Below are positions 44,575-54,235 of a stretch of 64,000 nucleotides of DNA, piece by piece. The translations under genes were made by a program, and so were the position numbers. The notes under the pieces are model-generated. The model was not told the origin of the DNA. It made no database searches and saw nothing but the letters and a program-made list of their open reading frames with translations. The stretch is taken from assembly GCF_014196055.1 (NCBI RefSeq), contig NZ_JACICY010000006.1, positions 62,001 through 126,000 of the forward strand. The letters are read 5' to 3'. This stretch comes from Novosphingobium hassiacum (GTDB lineage Bacteria; Pseudomonadota; Alphaproteobacteria; Sphingomonadales; Sphingomonadaceae). Position 1 is the first letter of the stretch, and each line of letters begins with the position of its first letter.

Positions 44575-46863
44575 TCAGGCCGAGCGCAAGGCCTTGCGCT
44601 GGGTGGGCTGGATGAGCGCGAGCGCTTCGTCGGGCGACAGCGCGGGCCAGAACAGGTGGCCCTGAATCATCTGGCATCCGGCGGCCTGGACCAGCGCGCG
44701 CTGCATCGTGGTCTCGACACCCTCGGCCACGACCTTCATGCGCAAGGTGTGACCCAGCGACACGATCGCGCGCAGGATCGAATGCGCATCGAGATCGGCT
44801 TCGATGTTCTGGACGAACGAGCGATCGATCTTGATCCGTTCGAACTGGAACGAACGCAGGTAACTCAGCGAGGAATAGCCGATCCCGAAATCGTCGAGCG
44901 CGATGCGGAAGCCTCGATAGTTGAGGCCCTTGAGCACGTCGAGCACGTGATCGCTGCGATCGAGCATGACGCCTTCGGTTACTTCGAGAACGAACCGCCG
45001 CGGGTCGATGCCCGTCTCCCGAATGAGTAAATCGATCCTTGGCAGGAAGTCGCTCGCCATGATTTGCAGTGGCGAGAGGTTGACCGAGATATCGCAGGAC
45101 GGCCAGTCTCGGCATTCGGTGAACACGCGCCGCAGCACCCATTCTCCGAGCGGGCCCATCAAGCCGGCTTGCTCGGCCACGGGCACGAACAGGCCGGGAC
45201 GGATCGGTCCGCGCTCCGGGTGGGGCCAGCGGACAAGTGCCTCAAAGCCCTGGATCGCGCCGTCGGCCGCACTGACGATCGGCTGGTAGGCCATCGCCAA
45301 TTCGTCGCGGGTGATGGCGCGCCGCAGTTCGATTTCCATCTCGCGGCGAAGCTTTACCGTGGCATCCATGTCGCGCGTGAAGCGGCGGTAGCGAGCGCGG
45401 CCGCGCTGTTTGGCGCGGTAGAGCGCGATGTCGGAGCGGCGTAGCAGCTCGCCGGGGTCTTCGCTTTGCTCAGGGCCCCAGCTGATGCCGCACGAGCAAC
45501 TGATGTCGAGATTGTTGCCCGAGATCACGAAGGGCTCGTGCATCAGCGCCATGATCTGACGGCCGAGCATATCGGCGGCAGGCTTGCCACCGGTGGTGCG
45601 CCGCAGTAGCACGAATTCATCACCGCCGAAGCGCGACAGGAAGTCACCGGGTGGAAGCGAGCGGCGCAGGCGCAACGCGACCTGGCGCACCAGCTCGTCC
45701 CCCACCTGATGGCCGAGCGTATCGTTGACCACTTTGAAGCGGTCGATATCGACGTAGGCGACGAACACATCGCCAAGGTCGCGGCGCTCGACGCAGGTCT
45801 GCAGTTCCTGCCGCAAGCGCTGCATGAAATGGGTGCGGTTGGGCAAGCCGGACATCGCATCGTGGAGCGCGTTGTGCTGGGCCTGCGCTTCGCTGGCCTT
45901 CAGTTCGTCGGTCGTGACTCTCATGCGCCGCACGATGAACGCGCCGCCTACGACGACCGCGACGAAGAACAGGATGTAGACCGCAAGCAGCGGGGTCGCG
46001 CGCTGGACAATGGCCGGTCCGGGCGGGCGCGAGCGCCAAGATAGCCAGCCGATCCGCTCACCGTTCTGGTCGGAGATCGCGTAGGCATTGCGCCCGGCGT
46101 CAGCGTCATTCGCCACGCTGAAGCGCAAGTCCTCGAGCAGCAGCGAATCATGCATGTCGGCAATGATCTTGGCATCGAGATAGCGCACCAGCACGATGTA
46201 GTCGGGTTCGCGCTTGAGCAGGGCGGGCTTGGTATCGGGAACGACCGATGCCACCGCGAGAAAGGCGGGTCGTCCGTCGGCGCTGGTCATGGCAGAAAGC
46301 CCGCGCGCCATCGGCAGGCCCTTAGCGGTGTAAGGCCAGTCGACCGTGCCATGACGATGCCGCGCGGCGATCGGTCCGTCTGTCGGCCCTTCGGTCACCG
46401 AGCGCGTGACGAGTTTGCGGACCTGGCCTGCAAGCGGTCCGAATTCGCAGTCTCGCGACAGCTTGATCCCGCGCCAGCAATGTACCAACGTTCCATCGAA
46501 GCGGACGTGGTAAATCCGATCGACGTGGTGGCTGCCCCAGAAGTAGCCGGACAGGTACGTCTGCGACCACGACGCGACGGCGGGCTCGTTCAGCTTGACG
46601 ACGGCATCGTCCCAAGTGACCTGCAGCCGGGCAGTGTCGAGCAGCTGCTTGCTCGTCCGGGCGACGAACCTTTCGGCCAGGCGACGCTCCTCCACCCGGG
46701 CAAATTCATCGGCGATGTCGGTTGAGTTGCGGAACGCGGCGACGAGCGCGGCGGTCAGGGCCAGCAGGGCGATGAACGTCGCGATGACGATCCACCGCAC
46801 GGCGGCAGCGCCCGTGTGCTGCCGCACCGCGCGATGCCGCAAGAAGAGACCGGTCTTCATCAT
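44575..46863 (-). CDS. CHASE4-like/GGDEF/EAL membrane protein
   Basis: A 762-residue hybrid of c-di-GMP synthesis and breakdown modules. The N-terminal membrane helix is at 22-44, a periplasmic CHASE4-like sensor fills about 46-285, and a second helix spans 292-313. The GGDEF domain has an intact GGDEF (413-417), but the residues five before it read PPGD, so the RxxD inhibitory site is absent. The EAL domain keeps EAL (540-542) and the other catalytic residues in NLSPL, LEVTEGV, LDDFGIG, IKIDRSF and VAEGVET. Both activities could be present; which dominates cannot be told. ATG at 46863 is chosen over a TTG five codons upstream. It is convergent with the CHAP gene by 7 bases. Confidence 0.94.
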   Translation of the reverse strand: MMKTGLFLRHRAVRQHTGAAAVRWIVIATFIALLALTAALVAAFRNSTDIADEFARVEERRLAERFVARTSKQLLDTARLQVTWDDAVVKLNEPAVASWSQTYLSGYFWGSHHVDRIYHVRFDGTLVHCWRGIKLSRDCEFGPLAGQVRKLVTRSVTEGPTDGPIAARHRHGTVDWPYTAKGLPMARGLSAMTSADGRPAFLAVASVVPDTKPALLKREPDYIVLVRYLDAKIIADMHDSLLLEDLRFSVANDADAGRNAYAISDQNGERIGWLSWRSRPPGPAIVQRATPLLAVYILFFVAVVVGGAFIVRRMRVTTDELKASEAQAQHNALHDAMSGLPNRTHFMQRLRQELQTCVERRDLGDVFVAYVDIDRFKVVNDTLGHQVGDELVRQVALRLRRSLPPGDFLSRFGGDEFVLLRRTTGGKPAADMLGRQIMALMHEPFVISGNNLDISCSCGISWGPEQSEDPGELLRRSDIALYRAKQRGRARYRRFTRDMDATVKLRREMEIELRRAITRDELAMAYQPIVSAADGAIQGFEALVRWPHPERGPIRPGLFVPVAEQAGLMGPLGEWVLRRVFTECRDWPSCDISVNLSPLQIMASDFLPRIDLLIRETGIDPRRFVLEVTEGVMLDRSDHVLDVLKGLNYRGFRIALDDFGIGYSSLSYLRSFQFERIKIDRSFVQNIEADLDAHSILRAIVSLGHTLRMKVVAEGVETTMQRALVQAAGCQMIQGHLFWPALSPDEALALIQPTQRKALRSA

Positions 46864-46952
46864 GCCATGCGATAACAAGCGGTTGCGAACAAATGGTTAT
46901 CAGCGGCTAAGCGGGAGCCTTCGGATGCCGCCGTCGGGCCAGTGGCCGGTAC

Positions 46953-46978
46953 GGAACCAACCCTGCGGTTCAGGGATT
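46953..46978 (+). promoter_or_regulatory. Weak EcfG-type promoter candidate upstream of the small membrane protein
   Basis: GGAAC at 46953-46957 followed 17 bases later by GATT resembles the alphaproteobacterial general stress promoter GGAAC-N16/17-CGTT, but the -10 part is a poor match. Small DUF5670-type genes are often stress genes, which is why it is listed. Confidence 0.25.
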
Positions 46979-47029
46979 GTGTCTGCGACGTTGCCGGGTG
47001 CCACAGGTGCCCATTTACGGAGACCTGCC

Positions 47030-47176
47030 ATGCTGCTGACCCTTGCGCTTATCCTGTTCGTCCTGTGGGCACTTGGCGTTTTTGCATTCAAGATTACGGC
47101 CGGGGTGATCCACCTCGTGCTCGTGGTTGCCCTGATTGTCGGGCTTGTTCATCTGTTCCGCGGGCGTCGCGCCTGA
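47030..47176 (+). CDS. Small membrane protein, lmo0937/DUF5670 family
   Basis: A 48-residue protein, MLLTLALILFVLWALGVFAF and onward, made of two hydrophobic helices (about 2-22 and 25-43) and a basic tail (LFRGRRA). The pattern of a Leu/Ile-rich first helix, WALGVF, and a G-x-IH-turn into the second helix matches lmo0937-family small membrane proteins. GGAG lies 7 bases before the ATG at 47030. Longer upstream reading in the same frame is not supported. Role unknown, often stress-linked. A 9-base-pair hairpin follows about 60 bases downstream. Confidence 0.85.
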   Translation: MLLTLALILFVLWALGVFAFKITAGVIHLVLVVALIVGLVHLFRGRRA

Positions 47177-47237
47177 CAGTCACCCCGCCACCAATCAAGT
47201 TGCGAACTGAAACGCGATTGCCTACCTTTTGATCGTC

Positions 47238-47264
47238 CCGCGCCGGGTGGCACATCCGGCGCGG
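47238..47264 (+). terminator. Hairpin between the small membrane protein and aldehyde dehydrogenase genes
   Basis: A perfect stem CCGCGCCGG/CCGGCGCGG with a 9-base loop lies about 60 bases after the small gene's stop and about 25 before the next start. No U tract follows, so it may be an attenuator or stabiliser rather than a terminator. Confidence 0.45.
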
Positions 47265-47286
47265 TCGTTCATTCGGGAGATGCGCA

Positions 47287-48711
47287 ATGCGCGAGAGACT
47301 TCAGCAATATATCGACGGAAAATGGATAGATAGCGAAGGCGGCAAGCGCCACGAAGTCATCAACCCGACGACCGAGGAAGCGTGTTGCGCTATCACGCTG
47401 GGCACCAAGGCGGACGTGGACAAGGCCGTTGCCGCAGCGCAGCGCGCGTTCAAGACCTTCAGCAAGACCACGCGTGAGGAACGCCTTGCGCTGATGGATC
47501 GCATCGTTGCCGAGTACAAGAAGCGCGTACCCGAACTAGCCGAAGCGATGGCCGAAGAAATGGGCGCGCCGGTCAGCTTTGCCAGCACCGCGCAGGTCGG
47601 AGCCGGGATCGGCGGATTCCTTGGCACGATGGCCGCGCTCGAGAACTTCAACTTCATGGAAAACAACGGCGCCTATTCGGTGGCTTACGAGCCGATCGGT
47701 GTGGTCGGCATGATCACCCCGTGGAACTGGCCGTTGAACCAGATCGCGCTCAAGGTCGCGCCTGCGCTGGCGGCCGGCAACACCATGATCCTCAAGCCGT
47801 CCGAGGAATGCCCGACCAACGCAGTGATCTTTGCAGAGATCCTTGACGCTGCGGGCGTTCCCCCGGGCGTATTCAATCTCATTCAGGGCGATGGCCCTGG
47901 CGTTGGCACCGCGATTAGCTCGCATCCCGGAATCGACATGGTGAGCTTTACCGGCTCGACCCGCGCGGGCATTCTGGTGGCCAAGGCGGCGGCGGACACG
48001 GTCAAGCGCGTTCATCAGGAACTCGGCGGCAAGTCGCCCAACCTGGTGCTACCCGATGCCGACTTCGCCAAATATCTGCCCTCGACCGCGTCAGGCCCGC
48101 TGGTCAACAGTGGTCAGAGCTGCATCTCGCCAACGCGCGTGCTGGTCCCGCGTGAACGTGAAGCCGAAGCGGCGCAGTTCGTTTCCGCGATGTATTCATC
48201 CACGCAAGTCGGCGATCCGATGCAGGAAGGCAGCCACATCGGACCTGTCGTCAACAAGGCGCAGTTCGACAAGATCCGCGCGCTGATCCAGTCGGCAATC
48301 GACGAGGGTGCCAAGCTCGAGACCGGTGGTCCGGACCTGCCTGCCAACGTCAACCGCGGCTACTACATCAAGCCGACGGTGTTTTCGGGCGTGACGCCGG
48401 ACATGCGCATCGCGCAGGAGGAAATCTTCGGCCCGGTGGCGACGATCATGGCCTACGACAGTCTGGAACAGGCAATCGAGATTGCCAACGATACCGCTTA
48501 TGGCTTGTCGGCATGCATCACCGGCGATCCCGCCAAAGCAGCGGCGGTTGCGCCGGAGCTTCGCGCGGGCATAATTGCGATCAACAATTGGGGCCCCACA
48601 CCCGGCGCTCCGTTCGGCGGCTACAAGCAATCGGGCAATGGGCGTGAAGGCGGGCTCTACGGCCTGAAGGACTTCATGGAAGTTAAGTCGATCAGCGGTT
48701 TGCCCGCCTGA
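47287..48711 (+). CDS. Aldehyde dehydrogenase family protein
   Basis: NAD(P)-dependent oxidation of an aldehyde to the acid. The 474-residue protein is standard length. It has TPWNWPLNQ and LKPSEECP in the cofactor domain, FTGSTRAG, the general base Glu245 in HQELGGKSP, and the nucleophile Cys279 in NSGQSCISPTRV. The EEIFGPVA and NNWGPTPGAPFGGYKQSG motifs are intact. Substrate cannot be assigned. GGGAG lies 7 bases before ATG. Its last 20 bases overlap the end of the convergent glycosyltransferase gene. Confidence 0.95.
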   Translation: MRERLQQYIDGKWIDSEGGKRHEVINPTTEEACCAITLGTKADVDKAVAAAQRAFKTFSKTTREERLALMDRIVAEYKKRVPELAEAMAEEMGAPVSFASTAQVGAGIGGFLGTMAALENFNFMENNGAYSVAYEPIGVVGMITPWNWPLNQIALKVAPALAAGNTMILKPSEECPTNAVIFAEILDAAGVPPGVFNLIQGDGPGVGTAISSHPGIDMVSFTGSTRAGILVAKAAADTVKRVHQELGGKSPNLVLPDADFAKYLPSTASGPLVNSGQSCISPTRVLVPREREAEAAQFVSAMYSSTQVGDPMQEGSHIGPVVNKAQFDKIRALIQSAIDEGAKLETGGPDLPANVNRGYYIKPTVFSGVTPDMRIAQEEIFGPVATIMAYDSLEQAIEIANDTAYGLSACITGDPAKAAAVAPELRAGIIAINNWGPTPGAPFGGYKQSGNGREGGLYGLKDFMEVKSISGLPA

Positions 48712-49957
48712 CCGGATCGCGATTTGACAGGAAGCGGCTGCTCAGACCCGAGCGGCCGCTTCTTGCGCGATGTTCTGCCGCCAGCAAGGCCTTCGGGTAG
48801 ACCTCGCCCAACAGGCTCTGGAACGTCTGCGACCAATCGAACCGACTGACGACATGATCGCGCGCGGCGCGGCCCATCGCGCGACGGTCCCCGGTCCAGG
48901 CCGCTACCACAGCGTCGGCGAATGCCTGAGTATCGTCTACTGGTACAAGCAAACCGATCCCGTGCGGCACGCGGTCCGTCATGGCACCGCTTGCCATTCC
49001 GACGACCGGCAATCCGCTGGCCTGCGCCTCGACGACCGAGATACCAAATGTCTCGTCTGCCATCGCTGAAACATAGACATCTGCCGAAGCCAGCGCGCGG
49101 GCAAGTGCGAGGCGGTCGGAGATGAAGCCAGGAAACGCAACCTCCCAGCCCAAGGACTGTTCTTCGAGACTTTGGCGCAGCTTGCCATCACCGATGAGCA
49201 CGAGGCCCGCGTCGAGCGCCGAAGGCAGGCGCTTGAACATGTCGAGCAGGTGCTGGGCACGCTTTTCGTTGTCGAGCCGCCCGGCATAAACCAGTAAGGG
49301 ACCGCGCGCCTTCAGGCTGATTTCTGTGCGCCAATCCGGATCGCGGCGCTTTGGATGAAACAACGCGGTATCAACCCCTAGCGACATCACATCGACATGG
49401 TCGATCCCGTAGCCGCGCAGGGTCTGCGCCATTGCGCTGCTGAGCGTATAAACCCGATCGAACTCGCGGTAGGTCAACTGCGCGTACCCGGTTGCCAGCC
49501 GACGCAATCCCCGTGCAACGAAGCTGCCGAACAGGCTTGATCCGACGCGATAGATATGCGCTTCGGGAAAATCAGTGTGGTATCCTGCGACGAGCGCGGT
49601 TTTGGGATGTGCCCTGCCGTAATTGATTGCTGTCCAAGGCAAAACCCAGGGGCATTGGGATTCGATCAGGTCCGGTTGGTACTGCTCCAGCAGCTTGCGC
49701 ACGACTCCCGTACGCATGATGAAACGATAGTTGGGACTGCCCCGCACCTGGTCTGCGCCAACCTGCGCCCATATCAGCCGACCCTGTTCGACTATGCGGT
49801 CTTCGGGACCGGGTACGATCTGCAACAGCCGGTGCGGCGTGCGTTCCAGCACGTAACGCTGCTTCTCTCGTAAATAAGTGCCGATACCTCCACCGCCGTG
49901 CGGCGCGTAACTCTGGGTAAGATCGCACAGCAACAAGGGTCGGGTCGGGTCGGCCAT
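48692..49957 (-). CDS. Glycosyltransferase family 4 protein
   Basis: A 421-residue retaining GT-B glycosyltransferase. The N-domain starts LLLCDLTQSYAPHGGGGIGTYL with the Gly-rich acceptor loop. The C-domain has VYAGRLDNEKR, LIGDGKLRQSLEE, and the donor-binding ETFGISVVEAQASGLPVVG motif (E-x7-E of GT4). A cytoplasmic enzyme, perhaps for an envelope glycolipid or polysaccharide, though no substrate is indicated. It is downstream of tamB on the same strand. Convergent with the aldehyde dehydrogenase, overlapping by 20 bases. Confidence 0.93.
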   Translation of the reverse strand: MADPTRPLLLCDLTQSYAPHGGGGIGTYLREKQRYVLERTPHRLLQIVPGPEDRIVEQGRLIWAQVGADQVRGSPNYRFIMRTGVVRKLLEQYQPDLIESQCPWVLPWTAINYGRAHPKTALVAGYHTDFPEAHIYRVGSSLFGSFVARGLRRLATGYAQLTYREFDRVYTLSSAMAQTLRGYGIDHVDVMSLGVDTALFHPKRRDPDWRTEISLKARGPLLVYAGRLDNEKRAQHLLDMFKRLPSALDAGLVLIGDGKLRQSLEEQSLGWEVAFPGFISDRLALARALASADVYVSAMADETFGISVVEAQASGLPVVGMASGAMTDRVPHGIGLLVPVDDTQAFADAVVAAWTGDRRAMGRAARDHVVSRFDWSQTFQSLLGEVYPKALLAAEHRARSGRSGLSSRFLSNRDPVRRANR

Positions 49958-50020
49958 GAGCCGTGAAAGCCACTGCGACGTGAAGATTTCGAGACGATAT
50001 TGCGTCCGTGTTACCGTCTG

Positions 50021-53000
50021 TCAGTAATCCTTGCTGACTTTTAGGTTCAGACTCTCGTCGCCGATCGTGGAAACCGTAGCAAGCAGCGCAAGCCAACGGG
50101 TGATACGGAATTCGACCGATGTGGCGCTGTAGCCACCGCCGTCGGTAACCAGTTCGACGAAGAACCGCCGCCCGATGTATTTGCCCACCGCGATGCTCGT
50201 ACCTGCACCGATCGTGGGGTCGGCACCGACGATGCGCAAGCGATCGAGACCGATCGCGGCGCGCAGCTTGTTGATCGGATCGAGCCCCCCACCACCACGC
50301 AGCGAGGCGAGCGCAGAGGCGAGCTGGACGGCTTCGGGTGCGGATATCTGGGTGATCGAGCTGCCGAACAGCAGGCGGCTGAGGAGTTCTTCCTCCGGCA
50401 GCGCGGGCGTCGAGGAGAAGCCTATCACGGGCTTCGTGCCCGAACCGCTGATCGTTATCTTGGCACTGATGTTGTTGGCATCGCCTTCGGCCACGATGTC
50501 GAGCAGCGGGTCGATCGGCACTTCGCCGGTAAAGCGGATGCGGCCGCGCGACAATTCGAAGCGCTTGCCGGCAAATTCGTAGCCGCCGCGGACCAGATCG
50601 ACCTGACCGAATATCTGCGGTGCCGCCGTGGTGCCGCGAATGCGCAGATCGGCACCCCATTCGCTGTCGAGGCCAAGACCGCGCACGTTGATCCGGTTTG
50701 CGCCGGACGCGTCGATCAGGAAGCGCCACGGTGCTGCGGGGACGCGTGCTGGAGCGGCGTCAGCGGGGGCGTTGATTTCGCGGGTCTTGATGGTCGGCAG
50801 TTCTGCAACGGCGCTGGCTTGGCCGAGCGCCCAGCGGGCGGTGTCTATGCTGACGCGGCCGGCAATCGTTCCGCCGACGCCGTCGCTGACGATGCGCAAG
50901 GGGCCAGTAACGGTCGCACCCATATCATCGCGGTTGACCAGCGCTGCATTGCGCGCGGCGATGCGCAAGTCGATCGAGGGTCCGCGCGTCGACAGATCGG
51001 CAAGGCCGATAGTGCCGCTACCGCTCACGCGGCCGCCATTGGGCGTTGTCCCGCTGAAGCGTGCGAGCGACAGGGTGGAATCACGGAACGTTCCGGCCAT
51101 CTCGATCTGGCGCAGATCGGTGCCGGTAAGTGTGGACTGGATACGCAGCCCCTTGGACGACACCGCGCCCTGGATGACCGGAGCGGCAATCGTGCCACCG
51201 ATGTCGGCGCGCACGCCCAGAGGGCCGGTGAGGTCGAAAACCTCGACCCCCGAGAGCCGCCACAGGGCTTCGGCGGGGCCGGAGTAGCGCAATTGTCCGG
51301 CGAGTTGGCCCGCCGACAGTCGGTCCATGACGCCGCCGCCCTTGGGCAATCCGCCGATGCGGGCCTGCAGGCGACCGCGAATGTCGCCGCCTTCGCGGAT
51401 CACGGCGCGTGTCTGGACCGCGTCAGGATCGAGCCGGGCGACGAGCGCGAGATCTACCGGGCGCGAGGTCAGCACCAGGCCGGAACGCGAGAGGCCCTTG
51501 ACCATCAGCGCGATGTTGCCCGACGGCGCGCCCTGTCCGTCGTTGGTGTAATCGACAATGCCCGACGCCACCCCGCCCAGGCCGAGATCGGCAATGACGA
51601 TATCGACCACCGACAGCGGCATCTGCGAGAGCAAAACGCGCAGCTGAGTCGGCCCGCCGAGGATGTGGCCTTCGGCAATGACGATGCCGCGACCGAAACC
51701 GATTTGCGTCGGAGCCAGCTTCCAGCCCTCGCCGTCGCGCGTCAAAACGGCGCGGCGCGGCATGGAGACGCTGCGGCCGGCGTATTCGCCCGACACGAAC
51801 GCCACGATCTGATCAGGTGCAAAGGCAGCGGTGCCTTGCAGCGCGAAGCGGGTGCCACGGCGGCCCGAGACCGAGGCAGTGACCGAACCGCTTCCATCCT
51901 GCAGATAGGCCGATGCCGCCAGCCGTCCGATGAACACCTTGCCCATGCCGATACCTTCGGCGAGCAGCGTGCCTTCGATCGTCGAGTGGCCATCCTTGAT
52001 CAGGCCGGTCGCGTCGATCTTGGCATTGCCGATCGATAGCGGCTGCGTGCCACCGAACTTGGCGTTACGCGCGGTGATGTTGGCGTCGAAGCCCTGCCCG
52101 CCGTCGCGCGGAGCGAGCGCAACCGTACCGTCGAGGCCGCCGCCGGTCATCAGCAGTTGCCCGGCAACACCTGCATCACCCAGCGTGACGCCGCCGGTGA
52201 TCGAGGTCTGCCACACCTTGAAGGTCTGGATGTCAATCCGCGTCGGGCCGCCTTGCGGCATGAACAGGCCGAGCGTTCCGGCAAACGGCCCGAGACGGGA
52301 ATCGCCGCCAGTCTCAATGCGGAAACCATCATCGATCGGGGACAGCGCGACCCGGACATTCTTCAGCCCTGCAGCGGGTAGCGGGCTGTCGAAAACGAGG
52401 ACCGCGTTGGGACCTGTGCCGGTCATCGCAGCCTCGACGGTGAACGCGCCGTACTCGGTGTGCCTCCCGCTGCCTGTCAGCGATGCCGTGCCGCCCGGCT
52501 GGACGCGGCCGTCGAGGACCATCTGCAGCTTGTTGGAATTGATCGTGGTCTTGCGGAAGATGACCGGGATGCTCTCGCCCAGCGCAATTCCCCCGGCAAA
52601 GCGCAGGTTACCGCCGGTCAGCGTCTGCAGCGTCGCGTTGGTGATCCGCGTCATGCGGCCTGCGACATTGGCCTGCAGCGTCCAAGGCACGCCGTCGCCG
52701 ATCTTGAACACGATCTTGGCGTTGCCATCGACCGTGCCGAGGTTTTCGACCGCGAAGCCGCGCGCGGCAACGGGGCCAGCGAGCGCATAGCCTCCCCGAG
52801 CGATGTCGCCGCGCAACGCCAGTTGTGCCGCGAGCCCCTTGATCGCCAGCGAGAGATTGTCCGAGGTCAGCTTGTTCCCGGCGAGTACGAGGTCACCCGT
52901 CAGGCGACCGCCGGGAAAGCGTGGGTCGATCATCGGATTGCCGGTGGTAACCTTCTGCGCGGTCACGGCCAGCGGCAGGACGAAGCGTTCGCCGTCCCAT

Positions 53001-54235
53001 GTCGCGGTTCCGGCGGTGCGCAGGCCTTGCGCATCGACCGCCCCAGCCTTGAGCCGGGCGACGGTCGCGACGTGCTCGATCGTCAGGTTGCGCATCGGCC
53101 CATCGATCGTCGCATCGAGCGCAACGCCAGCCATCTGGAAGGCGGGCAGGATGCGTTCGGGTCGGGTCACGCGCACTTTGACCTTGAGGTCTTCGGCGCG
53201 GTTGTCGACGAGGTCGAGTTTGCCTGTGGCGGCGGCTTTGAAGGCGTCGCCTGCCGTGCGCAATTGTCCGTCGAAGGCATTGTCGGCGAATGTGCCGTCG
53301 TAAAGCACGGACAGCGCTTGTCCCACGGCCTGACCCGGCATGCCGGCGAGCATCTTGCCGGGATAGGCTTGTCCCGCCAGACGATAGTTGCCCGAGCGAT
53401 TGCCGAGCTGGAACGCGGCCAAGCGCTGACCGTCCTGCGTGGCATAGGCAAGGCCGTCCCAGTGCTTCCAACCGCCCGCACCGAACACGCGGGCTTTGAC
53501 GTCGCTCTGCGCGCCCGCCAGCTTGGCGATCACGCCGTCCTTGGGTGAATCGTAGACCAGCCGCAGGTCGAACTTGTCGCGATCGGGTTCGCTGTCGAGG
53601 CGGAATACGATGACGTCACTGCCGCCACCGCCGCCACCGAAGCGACCGTTGACATTGACGATCGCGTGGCCGCCGCGAATGTCGGCGTTGGCGACGACAT
53701 CGACGCGGCGCTTCTGTCCGGCCATGGCTTCGGAGACCGTCAGGTTGTCGATCACCAGCTTGTCAACGACGATGTCGAAATCGGGAAGGATCGGGGCGTT
53801 CTTGTCTTCGCTGGGGCGCAGGCGTGGCGCGCGGCGCAGTACGCCTCGGTGCAGCGCAAGCAGTTTTACGTCGAGCCCGCTTTTGAGCCACGACAGCGGT
53901 CGCCAGTCGAGCTCAGCCTCGGGCACGGTCATGAACACGCCCTCGGGATCGCTGACGCGGATATCGCGCAAGCTGGCCGCACCGTAGATCGAGCCGTCGA
54001 TCCGGCCGATCTCGATGCGCAGACCCGAGCCCGGCGTGATAGCCGCGATGCGGTCTGCCACGAGGCGATGGCCGAGCGAGGAATCGAGCACCAGCAACGC
54101 GGCTAGCAGCAAACCGACAACCGCGATCAGCGCGATCGCAACGCGCCTGCCGAGGCCACGCGCGATCTGCGAACGGCGCGAGCGCTGCGGCGTGACGGGC
54201 ACTTCGGGTTCGGTGATCGGCAGGTCGCCCATCAA
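50021..54235 (-). CDS. tamB: Translocation and assembly module subunit TamB
   Basis: An inner-membrane-anchored periplasmic protein of the AsmA/TamB (bridge-like lipid transfer) type that works with TamA. The 1404-residue protein has one N-terminal transmembrane helix (about 30-52). A very long region of repeated beta strands follows (LAGQLRYSG, GVRADIGGTIAAPVIQG and similar Gly/Asp-rich turns). It ends in the TamB domain (about 1060-1400), with TTAAPQIFGQVDLVRGGYEF and the ISAPEAVQLASAL signature. It starts as ATGA overlapping the tamA stop, so the pair is coupled. Confidence 0.95.
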   Translation of the reverse strand: MMGDLPITEPEVPVTPQRSRRSQIARGLGRRVAIALIAVVGLLLAALLVLDSSLGHRLVADRIAAITPGSGLRIEIGRIDGSIYGAASLRDIRVSDPEGVFMTVPEAELDWRPLSWLKSGLDVKLLALHRGVLRRAPRLRPSEDKNAPILPDFDIVVDKLVIDNLTVSEAMAGQKRRVDVVANADIRGGHAIVNVNGRFGGGGGGSDVIVFRLDSEPDRDKFDLRLVYDSPKDGVIAKLAGAQSDVKARVFGAGGWKHWDGLAYATQDGQRLAAFQLGNRSGNYRLAGQAYPGKMLAGMPGQAVGQALSVLYDGTFADNAFDGQLRTAGDAFKAAATGKLDLVDNRAEDLKVKVRVTRPERILPAFQMAGVALDATIDGPMRNLTIEHVATVARLKAGAVDAQGLRTAGTATWDGERFVLPLAVTAQKVTTGNPMIDPRFPGGRLTGDLVLAGNKLTSDNLSLAIKGLAAQLALRGDIARGGYALAGPVAARGFAVENLGTVDGNAKIVFKIGDGVPWTLQANVAGRMTRITNATLQTLTGGNLRFAGGIALGESIPVIFRKTTINSNKLQMVLDGRVQPGGTASLTGSGRHTEYGAFTVEAAMTGTGPNAVLVFDSPLPAAGLKNVRVALSPIDDGFRIETGGDSRLGPFAGTLGLFMPQGGPTRIDIQTFKVWQTSITGGVTLGDAGVAGQLLMTGGGLDGTVALAPRDGGQGFDANITARNAKFGGTQPLSIGNAKIDATGLIKDGHSTIEGTLLAEGIGMGKVFIGRLAASAYLQDGSGSVTASVSGRRGTRFALQGTAAFAPDQIVAFVSGEYAGRSVSMPRRAVLTRDGEGWKLAPTQIGFGRGIVIAEGHILGGPTQLRVLLSQMPLSVVDIVIADLGLGGVASGIVDYTNDGQGAPSGNIALMVKGLSRSGLVLTSRPVDLALVARLDPDAVQTRAVIREGGDIRGRLQARIGGLPKGGGVMDRLSAGQLAGQLRYSGPAEALWRLSGVEVFDLTGPLGVRADIGGTIAAPVIQGAVSSKGLRIQSTLTGTDLRQIEMAGTFRDSTLSLARFSGTTPNGGRVSGSGTIGLADLSTRGPSIDLRIAARNAALVNRDDMGATVTGPLRIVSDGVGGTIAGRVSIDTARWALGQASAVAELPTIKTREINAPADAAPARVPAAPWRFLIDASGANRINVRGLGLDSEWGADLRIRGTTAAPQIFGQVDLVRGGYEFAGKRFELSRGRIRFTGEVPIDPLLDIVAEGDANNISAKITISGSGTKPVIGFSSTPALPEEELLSRLLFGSSITQISAPEAVQLASALASLRGGGGLDPINKLRAAIGLDRLRIVGADPTIGAGTSIAVGKYIGRRFFVELVTDGGGYSATSVEFRITRWLALLATVSTIGDESLNLKVSKDY

